Source of the DNA: Agromyces sp. ISL-38
GTDB taxonomy: Bacteria > Actinomycetota > Actinomycetes > Actinomycetales > Microbacteriaceae
NCBI RefSeq assembly: GCF_018613935.1
Contig: NZ_JAGGPF010000009.1
Span: 124,001-188,000, forward strand
DNA: 64,000 nucleotides
Reading direction: 5' to 3'
Of this stretch, positions 34,711 to 43,014 are shown in pieces (positions within the stretch are counted from its first letter, which is position 1; every line of letters begins with the position of its first letter). The notes beneath the pieces were generated by a model. That model made no database searches. It saw only the letters and a program-made list of their open reading frames with translations, and was not told the origin of the DNA. The translations under genes were made by a program, and so were the position numbers.

Positions 34711-34733
34711 GTTTCGAATTCTAGGCCCGAAAC
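34711..34733 (-). promoter_or_regulatory. Promoter/operator of the LacI gene, predicted leaderless
   Basis: -10 TAGAAT on the minus strand at 34718-34723, only 7 bases from the ATG, overlapped by inverted repeat GTTTCG (34711-34716) / CGAAAC (34728-34733). Confidence 0.6.
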
Positions 34734-34790
34734 TTGCGGTCAGGCGGCGGAACTCCCGAGCGAGCGATCGCCGGGCCGCGCCCCGGGCGG

Positions 34791-35882
34791 TCAGGCGCGC
34801 GTGCGTGCGAGTTCGGCGCCCGCCGCCTCGAGCCAGCGCAACGGCTCCGCCATGGCGGGTGCGCTGCCGCCGGCGATGACCGCGAGGGCGACGGATGCCG
34901 CGAAGCCCCGCGGCTCGGCCGTGATCGCCCCGGCGACGAGCGCCGTCGGCACGCCCGCGTCGCCCGCGAGCGCAGCCACCACGGTCGGGGCCTTGCCCGC
35001 CTCGGACTGCCCGTCGAAGCGACCCTCCCCCGTGATCACGAGGTCGGCTCCCTGCAGCACGTCGGCGAGGCCGACCGTGCGCGCGACGAGTGCCGCGCCG
35101 CCGCCCATCTCGGCGCCCCAGGCGAGCAGGCCGAAGCCCGCGCCGCCCGCCGCGCCCGCGCCGGGCGTGTGAGGGTTCGCGGGCAGGAGTCGGGCGAGCC
35201 GCGCGAGGTTCGACTCGAGCACCTCGACGCCCGCGGCATCCGCCCCCTTCTGCGGCCCGAAGACCGCAGCGGCGCCGAGCGGGCCGAGCAACGGGTTCGT
35301 GACGTCGCCGAGGATGACTGCGCCGCCCGGCGGCAGCGGCCGAAGCCCGGAGAGGTCGACGCGCGCGAGCGTACCGAGACCCCGATTGCCGACCTTGATC
35401 GGCCGGCCCGACGCGTCGAGGAACCGGGCGCCGAGCACGGCGAGCGCGCCGACCCCGCCGTCGGTCGAGGCGCTGCCGCCGAGCGCGAGCAGGACGCGGT
35501 CGACGCCGTGGTCGAGCGCCGCGGCGATCGCCTCGCCGAACCCGGCGGTGTGCGCGTCGAGCGGCGCGAGCGGGTCGAGCAGCGTGATACCCGAGGTCGC
35601 GGCGAGCTCGACGACGGCGGCCGGCCGGTCGCCGGGCAGCAACAGCCAGTGCGACTCGACCGGTTCGGAGACCGGGCCGCGCACCGTGACCGGCATTCGC
35701 CGCGCATTCGGCACCGCCGCCTCGAACGCGTCGAGCGTGCCCTCGCCGCCGTCGGCCATGGGGCGCAGCACGAGTTCGTCGTCGGGGCGCACCGTGTGCC
35801 AGCCGCGCGCGAGGGCTGCAGCGGCATCCGCTGCGCTCGCCGTTCCCTTGAACGAGTCGGGCGCGACGACGATGCGGCTCAC
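34791..35882 (-). CDS. Glycerate kinase (GarK/GlxK family)
   Basis: 363 residues; phosphorylates glycerate (2- or 3-phosphoglycerate product) to feed glycolysis. Signatures: IVVAPDSFKGTASAADAAAA at the N-terminus, PMADGGEGTLDA, LLALGGSASTDGGVGAL and ADLVITGEGRFDGQSEAGKAP. GTG start at 35882 overlaps the ThuA-gene stop as GTGA. Its placement among sugar genes fits disposal of glycerate from a sugar-acid pathway, though no such pathway gene is directly adjacent. Confidence 0.93.
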   Translation of the reverse strand: MSRIVVAPDSFKGTASAADAAAALARGWHTVRPDDELVLRPMADGGEGTLDAFEAAVPNARRMPVTVRGPVSEPVESHWLLLPGDRPAAVVELAATSGITLLDPLAPLDAHTAGFGEAIAAALDHGVDRVLLALGGSASTDGGVGALAVLGARFLDASGRPIKVGNRGLGTLARVDLSGLRPLPPGGAVILGDVTNPLLGPLGAAAVFGPQKGADAAGVEVLESNLARLARLLPANPHTPGAGAAGGAGFGLLAWGAEMGGGAALVARTVGLADVLQGADLVITGEGRFDGQSEAGKAPTVVAALAGDAGVPTALVAGAITAEPRGFAASVALAVIAGGSAPAMAEPLRWLEAAGAELARTRA

Positions 35883-36580
35883 TCCACCTCCGCCGTGGCC
35901 GCCGGAACGTGCGAGAGCCATTCGAGCGATCGCGTGATGAGGTCGCGGTGCGCCGCCGACTCGTACGAGCGCAGGTCGTGCCCGAGCCCGTCGTACACGA
36001 GGCGGGACCGGCCGAACTCACGGGCCCACACGAGCGGGTGACGGCCGCCGCCCTCCTCGTGCTCGGCGATCGGCTCGATGACGTCGTGGAGGTGGAAGTC
36101 GGTGTAGCGCTCGTCGACGACCGTGAAATCGCCGAGCCCCTCGGCGATCGCGTGGTTGCCGACGACGTGCACGTGCGCCTCGTCGATCGGCGGATGCCAC
36201 GACTCGCCGCGCACCCAGCGCGCACCGAGCGCCCGCCCGTACGCCGGGTACGCACGCAGGCTCGCCGCCGCGGCATGCAGCGCGAGGATGCCGATGCCGC
36301 GATCGATCGCGGCGTCGAGCGCGGCGTTCGCCTCGGGGGTGACGGATGCCGCCGGCTGAACGCGCGCGGTATCGTCGGGCCCCTCGGGGTCGCCCGCGTT
36401 CACGATGAGCAGGGTGACGTCGTCGGCGAGGCCGGCGAGCGCGGCGTCGGGATCTTCCGAGATCTCGACGGTGAACCCGGCAGCACGCGCGAGCTCCGCG
36501 AGCGCGGCGCTCGTCTCGGCGTAGGGATGCCACGGGTCGGCGTATCGGCCGGCTCCGCTCAAGATGATCGCCTTCGTCAT
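35879..36580 (-). CDS. ThuA domain protein
   Basis: 233 residues of the ThuA (trehalose utilisation) class-I-glutamine-amidotransferase-like fold, without a catalytic Cys triad being evident. It begins KAIILSGAGRYADPWHPYAET. Later GILALHAAAASLRAYPAYGRALGARWVRGE and YTDFHLHDVIEP match the family layout. ThuA proteins often accompany sugar dehydrogenases and may act on keto-disaccharides; no activity is proven here. Co-translated with glycerate kinase through a GTGA overlap. Confidence 0.88.
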   Translation of the reverse strand: MTKAIILSGAGRYADPWHPYAETSAALAELARAAGFTVEISEDPDAALAGLADDVTLLIVNAGDPEGPDDTARVQPAASVTPEANAALDAAIDRGIGILALHAAAASLRAYPAYGRALGARWVRGESWHPPIDEAHVHVVGNHAIAEGLGDFTVVDERYTDFHLHDVIEPIAEHEEGGGRHPLVWAREFGRSRLVYDGLGHDLRSYESAAHRDLITRSLEWLSHVPAATAEVE

Positions 36581-36688
36581 CGTCGCTCCTTCATCGCCGT
36601 CGCCCGTCGCCTGTCGCCCCAGACTGCCACGCCGTGGCCGGTGGGGCCACTGCCACCTGCATCGCCGGCGCGCCCGGTCATCTGGGCC

Positions 36689-38680
36689 CTACGCATCGAG
36701 CACCATCGCCCAGTCGAAGCGGCCGAGCGCGACGCGTTCGACCGGACTGCCCGTCAGGGCGTCGATGCCGGCGACGGCGATCTCGACCTCGCCGTCGCCG
36801 TCGCCGTGGTTCACGAGTGTGAGGAGCTCGCCACGGCGTGCCGCCTCGACGTGCTCGGGAAGGCCGGCGACCACCGGTGCGACGCCTGCATCGGCGAGCA
36901 CGTGGTCGACGACGGCGAGAGTGCCCGCCTCGTCGGGCACGGTCGCGAGGTAGCGGGCGCTACCGCCTGCGGTGCGGCGCACGGTGAGGGCCGGATGCCC
37001 CGCGAGGCGCCCGCTCGTGAACGACGCCTCGATCGCGGCATCCGTCGGCTCGAGCTCGATCTCCTCGGCGACGAGCGTGCCGACCGATTCGCCGAGCGCG
37101 TCGCCCGCGAATCGTGCCTCGCGCTCGCCCGGACCGGCCGCGCCGGGTGCCACGAGGGCCCCGAAGTCGTCGAGGCGGATGCCGCAGAGCGCACCGAGCT
37201 GGGTGAGGAATCCCCCGTCGCGGAACCGGTCGAACTCGTCGACCACATCGGTGAAGGGGCCGGCGAGGAGGTGCCCGCCGCCCTCGACGAACGTCGTGAG
37301 CGCGGCGGCGCCGTCGTCGCGCAGGAGGTAGAGGAGCGGGGCGATCGCGAGCGCGTACTGGCCGTCGACGCGCTCGGGCGGCACGATGTCGACCTGCACA
37401 TGGCGGCGGTGCAGCGCCCGGTACCATCGCTGCACCACGGCGACGTAGTCGAGCTCGTTCATCGGGTGGTCCGAGGCCTCGACGGCCCACCAGTTCTCCC
37501 AGTCGAAGACGAGCGCGACTCGGGCGTCGCGGGCGCCCGCCGGCAGCTCGGGCAGGGCCGCGAGCTGCTCGCCGAGCGCGGTGACCTCACGCCACGTGCG
37601 AGTGCGCGTGCCGGCGTACGGGAGCATCGCCGAGTGGAACTTCTCGGCGCCCGCCCGCGACTGCCGCCACTGGAAGAAGAGGATGCCGTCGGCGCCACGG
37701 CCGATCGCCTGCGCGCTGAGCGCGGCCATCTGGCCGGGAGCCTTCGGGGCATTCGTGGGCCGCCAGTTCAGGGCGTTCGTCGCCTGCTCCATGAGGAGCC
37801 AGGGCACCTCGGGCTTCATGGACCGTATGAGGTCCCGCTGGAACGCCGCGGCGCGGAAGCTCTCGGGGTCGTTCGGATCGGGATAGCAGTCGTCGCTGAC
37901 GACATCCATGTGCTGCGCCCACTGCGCGTAGTTCGCGGGCTTGAACGCGCCCATGAAGTTCGTCGTGATCGGCTGCGTGGCGCCCGCGGCACGGATGATC
38001 TCGCGCTCCATGAGGTAGCACTCGAGGAGCATGTCGCTCGTGAACCGCCGGAAGTCGAGCATCTGGCCGGGGTTGTGGCTGTAGGGCGCCTTGCGCGGCG
38101 GGAACACCTCGGCGAAGCTGCCGTAGCGCTGCGACCAGAAGTTCGTGCCCCAGGCCTCGTTGAGCCGGTCGATGGTGACGTAGCGGCGCTCGAGCCAGCC
38201 GCGGAAGGCGTCGCGCGCGGCATCCGAGTAATCGAGTTGCACGTGGCAGCCGTACTCGTTGTTGACGTGCCACATGACGACGGCCGGATGCTGCGCATAC
38301 CGCTCGGCGATCGCCGTCACGAGCTCGCTGGCGAGCCGGCGGTAGACCGGCGACGACGGAGCGAACTGCTGCCGACTGCCGGGCCAGTAGACGGCGCCGT
38401 TCTCGTCTTGCGGGAGGAGCTCGGGATACGTCGCCGACGCCCACGGCGGCGGCGAGGCCGTCGCGGTCGCGAGGTCGACGGCGATGCCGCCCTCGTGCAG
38501 CAGGCCGATCACCCGGTCGAGCCAGTCGAAGTCGAACTCGCCCTCGCGCGGCTGGATACGAGACCACGAGAAGATGCCGAGACTCACCATCGTCACGCCC
38601 GCCTCGCGCATGCGCGCCACGTCGTCGGGCCACAGCTCCTCAGGCCACTGCTCGGGGTTGTAGTCGGCGCCGTAGTGCAT
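36689..38680 (-). CDS. GH42 beta-galactosidase
   Basis: 663 residues, cytoplasmic. The (beta/alpha)8 domain starts MHYGADYNPEQWPEELWPDDV, with acid/base E142 in MWHVNNEYGCHVQLD and nucleophile E298 in PWLLMEQATNALNW. A trimerisation domain (about 390-590) and a small C-terminal beta domain ending FDWAMVLDA follow, the expected length for GH42. Hydrolyses beta-galactosides such as galacto-oligosaccharides. It follows the second binding-protein gene (38873) after a terminator, and probably has its own promoter in 38681-38820, though none is convincing. Confidence 0.95.
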   Translation of the reverse strand: MHYGADYNPEQWPEELWPDDVARMREAGVTMVSLGIFSWSRIQPREGEFDFDWLDRVIGLLHEGGIAVDLATATASPPPWASATYPELLPQDENGAVYWPGSRQQFAPSSPVYRRLASELVTAIAERYAQHPAVVMWHVNNEYGCHVQLDYSDAARDAFRGWLERRYVTIDRLNEAWGTNFWSQRYGSFAEVFPPRKAPYSHNPGQMLDFRRFTSDMLLECYLMEREIIRAAGATQPITTNFMGAFKPANYAQWAQHMDVVSDDCYPDPNDPESFRAAAFQRDLIRSMKPEVPWLLMEQATNALNWRPTNAPKAPGQMAALSAQAIGRGADGILFFQWRQSRAGAEKFHSAMLPYAGTRTRTWREVTALGEQLAALPELPAGARDARVALVFDWENWWAVEASDHPMNELDYVAVVQRWYRALHRRHVQVDIVPPERVDGQYALAIAPLLYLLRDDGAAALTTFVEGGGHLLAGPFTDVVDEFDRFRDGGFLTQLGALCGIRLDDFGALVAPGAAGPGEREARFAGDALGESVGTLVAEEIELEPTDAAIEASFTSGRLAGHPALTVRRTAGGSARYLATVPDEAGTLAVVDHVLADAGVAPVVAGLPEHVEAARRGELLTLVNHGDGDGEVEIAVAGIDALTGSPVERVALGRFDWAMVLDA

Positions 38681-38824
38681 TCGTCCTCCATTGCTCCGTT
38701 GCTCGCTCTGGGAGAGCGTATTCCATGTCTGCCGCCACCGAAGTTCTCGGGCGTCGCGTGACGACAGACCAGTCTGTGCTGTTCTGGCGCGCCGGAACGA
38801 CGCGGACTGACCAGCAGACGAAAA

Positions 38825-38857
38825 CCGGGTGCCGACGCATCGCGCGCCGGCACCCGG
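38825..38857 (-). terminator. Rho-independent terminator after the 38873 binding-protein gene
   Basis: On the minus strand, CCGGGTGCCG (38848-38857) pairs with CGGCACCCGG (38825-38834) and is followed by TTTTCGTC. It is 16 bases past the stop codon. Confidence 0.85.
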
Positions 38858-38872
38858 ATCAGTCGTTCGGAC

Positions 38873-40168
38873 TCAGCCGAGGATCACCTTGGCCTCGCCG
38901 AAGAACTGCTCCACCGCGTCATCGACGGTGACCGCGCCGAGGGCGATCGACTTGCCGAGGTCCCAGAAGGTCTGCTCGAGCGAGCCGTAACCCACGACCG
39001 GCACCGGCGGCGCCTCGCCGATGCGGTCGGCCACGGAGTCGAGGTAGTCGGCGACCTGCGCGTCGATGCCTTCGAGAGTCGTGCCCGCGAGCTTCGTCTC
39101 GGAAGCCGGGAACCCGAGCGTCGTGCCGAAGATCTCACCGGCCGCCTCGCTGTTCACGATGAAGTCGAGCCACAGGGCCGCCGCCTCGGGGTGCTCCGTG
39201 TCGGACGAGATCGCGACCTGGAGACCGCCCTGGCGGTAGAGGTCCTTCTCCCCGGGCTCTTCGGTCGGCGGCGCGACGAGCGTGACGCTCTCGGCACCGG
39301 AGTCGGCGAGGTATCCGCCGAGGAAGTTGCTCCAGCTCGCCTCGCTCGCCGTGAGGCCGGCAGCGAAGCCCGACTTCGGGAAGGTCTCCTCGAGACGCTG
39401 CTGCGGGATTGCGACGCCTTCGCGCGCCGCGGCGCCCGAGTTCCAGTAGTCACGGAGTTCGTCTTCGGTGAAGCCGAGCTCGCCGTCCTCGGTGTAGAGG
39501 TTCTTGCCCTGCTGACGCAGTTCGAGCTCGAAGCCCTGGATGCGCTGGGTCATGTCGGAGCCGCCATACACGGCACCGCCGGTGGCGTCGGTGACCGACT
39601 TCATCCACTCGGTGTACTCCTCGGCGCTCGTGCTGCCCTCGTAGGGCTTCACGCCGGCGTCGGCCAGGAGGCCGTCGTTCAGGAACACCGCCCAGGCGCT
39701 GTAGCCCGTGGGGAGGGAGTACTGCACGCCCTCGAGCTGCCCGGTCTGCTGCAGCGACTCCTCGAACGCATCGAAGTCGATGTAGTCGCTCACCGTACCG
39801 AGGTCGAGGAGCATGCCGGGCTCCGCGTACTCGCGCAGGTAGGAGTCGGAGAACTGCCACACGTCGGGCAGGCCGCCGCCGGTGGCCTCGATCTTCCGCT
39901 TCTCCCAGTACGAGGGGAAATCGGTGAAGGTGCCCTCGATCGTGATGTTCGGATGCTCCTTCTCGAAGGCATCGATGAGCTGCTCGTAGCGCGACGCGCG
40001 GTCGTCGTTGCCCCACCATGTGAACTGGAGCGTGACCTCCTCGTCGGGGTCATACGCCGCCTCTTCGCCGCCGCCGCTTCCGGCGCAGCCGGTCATGGCG
40101 AGCACCGCCGCCCCGGTCATCGCCGCAGCGGCGAGCATGCGCCGCCGCGCTCCAGTCGTGAACATCAT
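38873..40168 (-). CDS. Extracellular sugar-binding lipoprotein, paralogue of 43015
   Basis: 431 residues. Lipoprotein signal with MTGC lipobox (Cys28), then a cluster B binding fold beginning VTLQFTWWGNDDRASRYEQLID. It aligns along its length with the binding protein at 43015 (shared PNIT, GGGLPDV, YLR.Y, RIQ.FEL, LTASE, APPVPVVGYGSLE), so the two are paralogues. SD GGAGG before ATG 40168. Has its own promoter and a GGGAAAGCGCTTCCC operator upstream. Separated from the permeases by a YesL-like gene, suggesting an alternative receptor for the same permease pair. Confidence 0.93.
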   Translation of the reverse strand: MMFTTGARRRMLAAAAMTGAAVLAMTGCAGSGGGEEAAYDPDEEVTLQFTWWGNDDRASRYEQLIDAFEKEHPNITIEGTFTDFPSYWEKRKIEATGGGLPDVWQFSDSYLREYAEPGMLLDLGTVSDYIDFDAFEESLQQTGQLEGVQYSLPTGYSAWAVFLNDGLLADAGVKPYEGSTSAEEYTEWMKSVTDATGGAVYGGSDMTQRIQGFELELRQQGKNLYTEDGELGFTEDELRDYWNSGAAAREGVAIPQQRLEETFPKSGFAAGLTASEASWSNFLGGYLADSGAESVTLVAPPTEEPGEKDLYRQGGLQVAISSDTEHPEAAALWLDFIVNSEAAGEIFGTTLGFPASETKLAGTTLEGIDAQVADYLDSVADRIGEAPPVPVVGYGSLEQTFWDLGKSIALGAVTVDDAVEQFFGEAKVILG

Positions 40169-40220
40169 CGTCCTCCAGTAGGTCAGTTCTCTGTGATTCG
40201 CGCGGTCCGGGAATTGCAGG

Positions 40221-40235
40221 GGGAAAGCGCTTCCC
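40221..40235. promoter_or_regulatory. LacI-type operator GGGAAAGCGCTTCCC
   Basis: Lies three bases downstream of the -10 box of the 40168 gene. One of eight related boxes in the window. Confidence 0.85.
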
Positions 40236-40237
40236 GA

Positions 40238-40267
40238 AGCGTAGCGTGAGACGATTCAATCGGTCAA
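40238..40267 (-). promoter_or_regulatory. Promoter of the 38873-40168 binding-protein gene
   Basis: -35 TTGACC (40262-40267), 18-base spacer and -10 TACGCT (40238-40243) on the minus strand, with the operator over the expected start site. Confidence 0.6.
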
Positions 40268-40330
40268 CGTCACGCCCGGTGGCGCAGGTCTCAATTCGGC
40301 AACAAGACCGCGGCAGCTCGACAGCGTGAG

Positions 40331-41005
40331 TTACTGAGCCGCCCCGCGAGCACGCCGAGGCCGCTCGGGCACCGCCACGATCGCGAGGGCGACGCAGCCG
40401 AGCGCGGCGATCACGAGTGGGACGAGCTGCCACGTGACGATCACGGCGAACGCCGCGGTCGCGACGAGGTACCCGGCACCTGCCGGGTCGTCGCGCAGTG
40501 CTCGCGGCACCGCGCGTAGGGCGCCGAGCCAGCCGAGTTCGGGCGTCCACCTCCCGGCCGCCAGGAAGAGCGCGAGCACGAGCGCGGCCAGGCCGGCCCA
40601 GCCGACGACGCCGACGACGCCGACGATCGAGCCTCCGGGCAGCACGCCGGTCGAGGCGAGGTCGATGTCGAGGGCCAGCACCGCGGCGATGACGACGGAT
40701 GCCGCGCCCACACCGATGCCGCCGAACAGCAAGGCTCGCACGTCGCGCCAGAACCACTCGAGACCCGAGTCGTCGGCGCGGAGGAACCGGCGGAGGTGCC
40801 GCGCACCCGCGGCGAGCCCCGCCGGCAGTGTGACCACCGGAAGTGACACGAGCGCCACGAGGATGCCCACGAGCAGTACCTCGCCGAGGAGCCCGAACGC
40901 GCTGCGCGCACCGGGGAAGCGCGCCGTCGTCGCGGCATCGTCACGCGTCGGCCCGCTGCCCGAGAGGGCGGCCCGGCGTGCAGCACGGTCGGCGGCTCGA
41001 GACAT
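40331..41005 (-). CDS. YesL-like (DUF624) membrane protein
   Basis: 224 residues. A charged N-terminal about 35 residues precedes five predicted spans (LLGEVLLVGILVALVSLPVVTLPAG first). The SLPVVTLPAG turn and a following ARHLRRFLRADDSGLEWFWRDVR loop are typical of YesL/DUF624 proteins, which are regularly found inside sugar ABC-transporter operons. Function unknown. Begins 8 bases after the permease stop, so it is cotranscribed with the permeases. Confidence 0.85.
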   Translation of the reverse strand: MSRAADRAARRAALSGSGPTRDDAATTARFPGARSAFGLLGEVLLVGILVALVSLPVVTLPAGLAAGARHLRRFLRADDSGLEWFWRDVRALLFGGIGVGAASVVIAAVLALDIDLASTGVLPGGSIVGVVGVVGWAGLAALVLALFLAAGRWTPELGWLGALRAVPRALRDDPAGAGYLVATAAFAVIVTWQLVPLVIAALGCVALAIVAVPERPRRARGAAQ

Positions 41006-41012
41006 CCGGAAC

Positions 41013-41927
41013 CTAGCCCTTCAGACCCTGGGTGGCCACGCCGTCGACGAGGAAGCGCTGGAACACGATGAAGAAGATCAGGATCGGCAGCAGGGCGAGG
41101 AACGACACCGCGACCGTCGCCCCGTAGTCGGACGTGCTCGTGGCGTCGTTGTAGAGCCGGAGCGCGATCGGCAGCGGGTACTTCTCTGGCGAGTTCACGT
41201 AGAGGAGCGGGCCGAGGAAGTCGTTCCAGGTCCAGATGAACGTGAAGATCGCACTCGTGATAAGGGCCGGCTTGATGAGCGGCAGGATGATCGAGAAGAA
41301 GATCCGGACGTGCCCGGCACCGTCGATGCGTGCCGCCTCGTCCATGTCGCGCGGGATGTTGCGGATGAACTGCACGATGAGGAACACGAAGAACGCCTCG
41401 GTGGCGAGGAACTTCGGCAGGATCAGCGGCCAGTACGTGTCGATGAGTTCGAGCCGGTTGAAGATGATGTACTGCGGGATGATGATGACGTGGAACGGCA
41501 GCAGCAGCGTGCCGATCATCGCGGCGAACAGCACCCCGGCGCCCTTGAACTTGATGCGTGCGAAGGCGTACGCGGCCAGTGCCGAGGAGATCAGCGTGCC
41601 GATCACGGCCATGACGGCGATGAAGAGCGAGTTGGCGAAGAACCGCCAGAGCGGGGTGCCGCCGATGCCCTCGATCACCTTGAAGTAGTTGTCGACGGTG
41701 GGGTTGTCGGGGATCAGGCCCGGGTTCTGCCCGAACTCGCTCGAGGGCTTGAACGTCGAGAACGCGAGCCAGACGAGCGGGTAGAGGATCACCGCCGTGA
41801 TCGCGAGCAGCACCACGAACCAGATGATCGTGTTGACGGTCTTGCGCTTGATGCGCCGTCGCCGAGTGGGCTGCGGCTCGGTGGCGACCTCGAGCAACTC
41901 GGCGCGCGGGACTTCGATCGTGCTCAT
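41013..41927 (-). CDS. Carbohydrate ABC transporter permease (MalG type)
   Basis: 304 residues, six spans, with a basic RRRRIKRKTVN stretch before the first. The EAA loop is DMDEAARIDGAGHVRIFFSIILPLIKPA, and the ending FIVFQRFLVDGVATQGLKG is typical. Its ATG overlaps the upstream permease stop (ATGA). Serves the binding protein at 43015 and probably also its paralogue at 38873. Confidence 0.94.
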   Translation of the reverse strand: MSTIEVPRAELLEVATEPQPTRRRRIKRKTVNTIIWFVVLLAITAVILYPLVWLAFSTFKPSSEFGQNPGLIPDNPTVDNYFKVIEGIGGTPLWRFFANSLFIAVMAVIGTLISSALAAYAFARIKFKGAGVLFAAMIGTLLLPFHVIIIPQYIIFNRLELIDTYWPLILPKFLATEAFFVFLIVQFIRNIPRDMDEAARIDGAGHVRIFFSIILPLIKPALITSAIFTFIWTWNDFLGPLLYVNSPEKYPLPIALRLYNDATSTSDYGATVAVSFLALLPILIFFIVFQRFLVDGVATQGLKG

Positions 41928-42934
41928 CGGTTCTCTCCCGCGTAGTGCACCCAGGATTTCTGGGTCTTGAACAGAATGAAGGCGATGACCGCCACGACGA
42001 TGACGAGCACCCAGGCCATGGCCGCGGCGTAGCCCATCTGCCCGTCGGCGAATCCTCGCTTGTAGAGGTAGACGGTGTAGAAGTTCGTCATGCCGGCGGG
42101 GCCGCCCGAGCCGTTCGAGATGATGAACGCCGACGCGAACACCTGGAAGGCATTGATCGTCTCGAGCAGGAGGTTGAAGAAGATGACCGACGAGAGCATC
42201 GGGATCGTGACGCTGCGGAACTTGCGCATCGGCCCGGCGCCGTCGACCTCGGCCGCCTCGTAGAGCTCTTGCGGAATCTGCTTGAGGCCGGCGAGGAAGA
42301 TGACCATCGGGGCGCCGAACTGCCAGACGGCGAGCAGGATCATCATCGGCATGACGAGGTCGACGTTGCCGACCCAGCCGCCGAGTTCGATGCCGAACAG
42401 GCTCAGCGAGCTGTCGACCGGGCCGTCAGTGGAGAACATCGCACGCCACACGATGGCCACGGAGACGGATGCCCCGATGAGCGACGGCGCGTAGAACGAC
42501 GAGCGGAAGAAGCCGCTGCCCTTGTTGCGATAGTTCAGGAGCATCGCGATCGCGAGCGCCGCGGCGAGCTTGATAGGCGTGCCGACGAGCACGTAGACGA
42601 GCGTGATCTGCACCGACTGCATGAACTGCGGGTCTTCCGTGAACATGCGCACGAAGTTGTCGAGGCCGACCCACTCGGGTGCGGTGAAGAGGTTGTACTT
42701 CGTGAAGGCGAGGTAGAGCGAGAAGATCATCGGGCCGACGGTGAGCCCGAGGAAGCCGAGCATCCACGGGAGCAGGAAGCCATAGCCCGCGACCGTCTCC
42801 CGACGATTCTGGGCTCGCTTGCCCTCGGTGGTCGGGACCTTGCCCTTCTCAGCGCGACGCACCTGGCGCATCGCCTGGCGGACGCTCTTCGACTCGGCCT
42901 CGGCCGTGACGATCGATTGGGTTTGCGTGCTCAC
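41924..42934 (-). CDS. Carbohydrate ABC transporter permease (MalF type)
   Basis: 336 residues with a charged 60-residue leader, then six spans (GYGFLLPWMLGFLGLTVGPMIFSLYLAFTKYN first). The EAA loop is ELYEAAEVDGAGPMRKFRSVTIPMLSS. GTG start at 42934 with GGAGAA upstream; an ATG at 42988 would run into the intercistronic hairpin and is rejected. Follows the binding-protein gene. Confidence 0.93.
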   Translation of the reverse strand: MSTQTQSIVTAEAESKSVRQAMRQVRRAEKGKVPTTEGKRAQNRRETVAGYGFLLPWMLGFLGLTVGPMIFSLYLAFTKYNLFTAPEWVGLDNFVRMFTEDPQFMQSVQITLVYVLVGTPIKLAAALAIAMLLNYRNKGSGFFRSSFYAPSLIGASVSVAIVWRAMFSTDGPVDSSLSLFGIELGGWVGNVDLVMPMMILLAVWQFGAPMVIFLAGLKQIPQELYEAAEVDGAGPMRKFRSVTIPMLSSVIFFNLLLETINAFQVFASAFIISNGSGGPAGMTNFYTVYLYKRGFADGQMGYAAAMAWVLVIVVAVIAFILFKTQKSWVHYAGENR

Positions 42935-42963
42935 GTGGTTCTCCGGTCCTTGCGAGAACAGTG

Positions 42964-42999
42964 CTCCGGGCCCGGGGGGCAGGCCCATCGGGCCCGGAG
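42964..42999 (-). terminator. Intercistronic hairpin between binding protein and permeases
   Basis: Perfect 10-bp stem CTCCGGGCCC / GGGCCCGGAG with a 16-base loop and no T-run, between stop 43015 and start 42934. Same position as the hairpin at 22716 but unrelated in sequence. Confidence 0.7.
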
Positions 43000-43014
43000 T
43001 CGCCGTTCCTACTG

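Noticed and set aside
35909..38761. 950-residue plus-strand reading frame opposite ThuA and GH42
   Set aside because: Antisense to two genes with intact catalytic motifs; composition (Arg, Val, Asp, His) is typical of a shadow frame.
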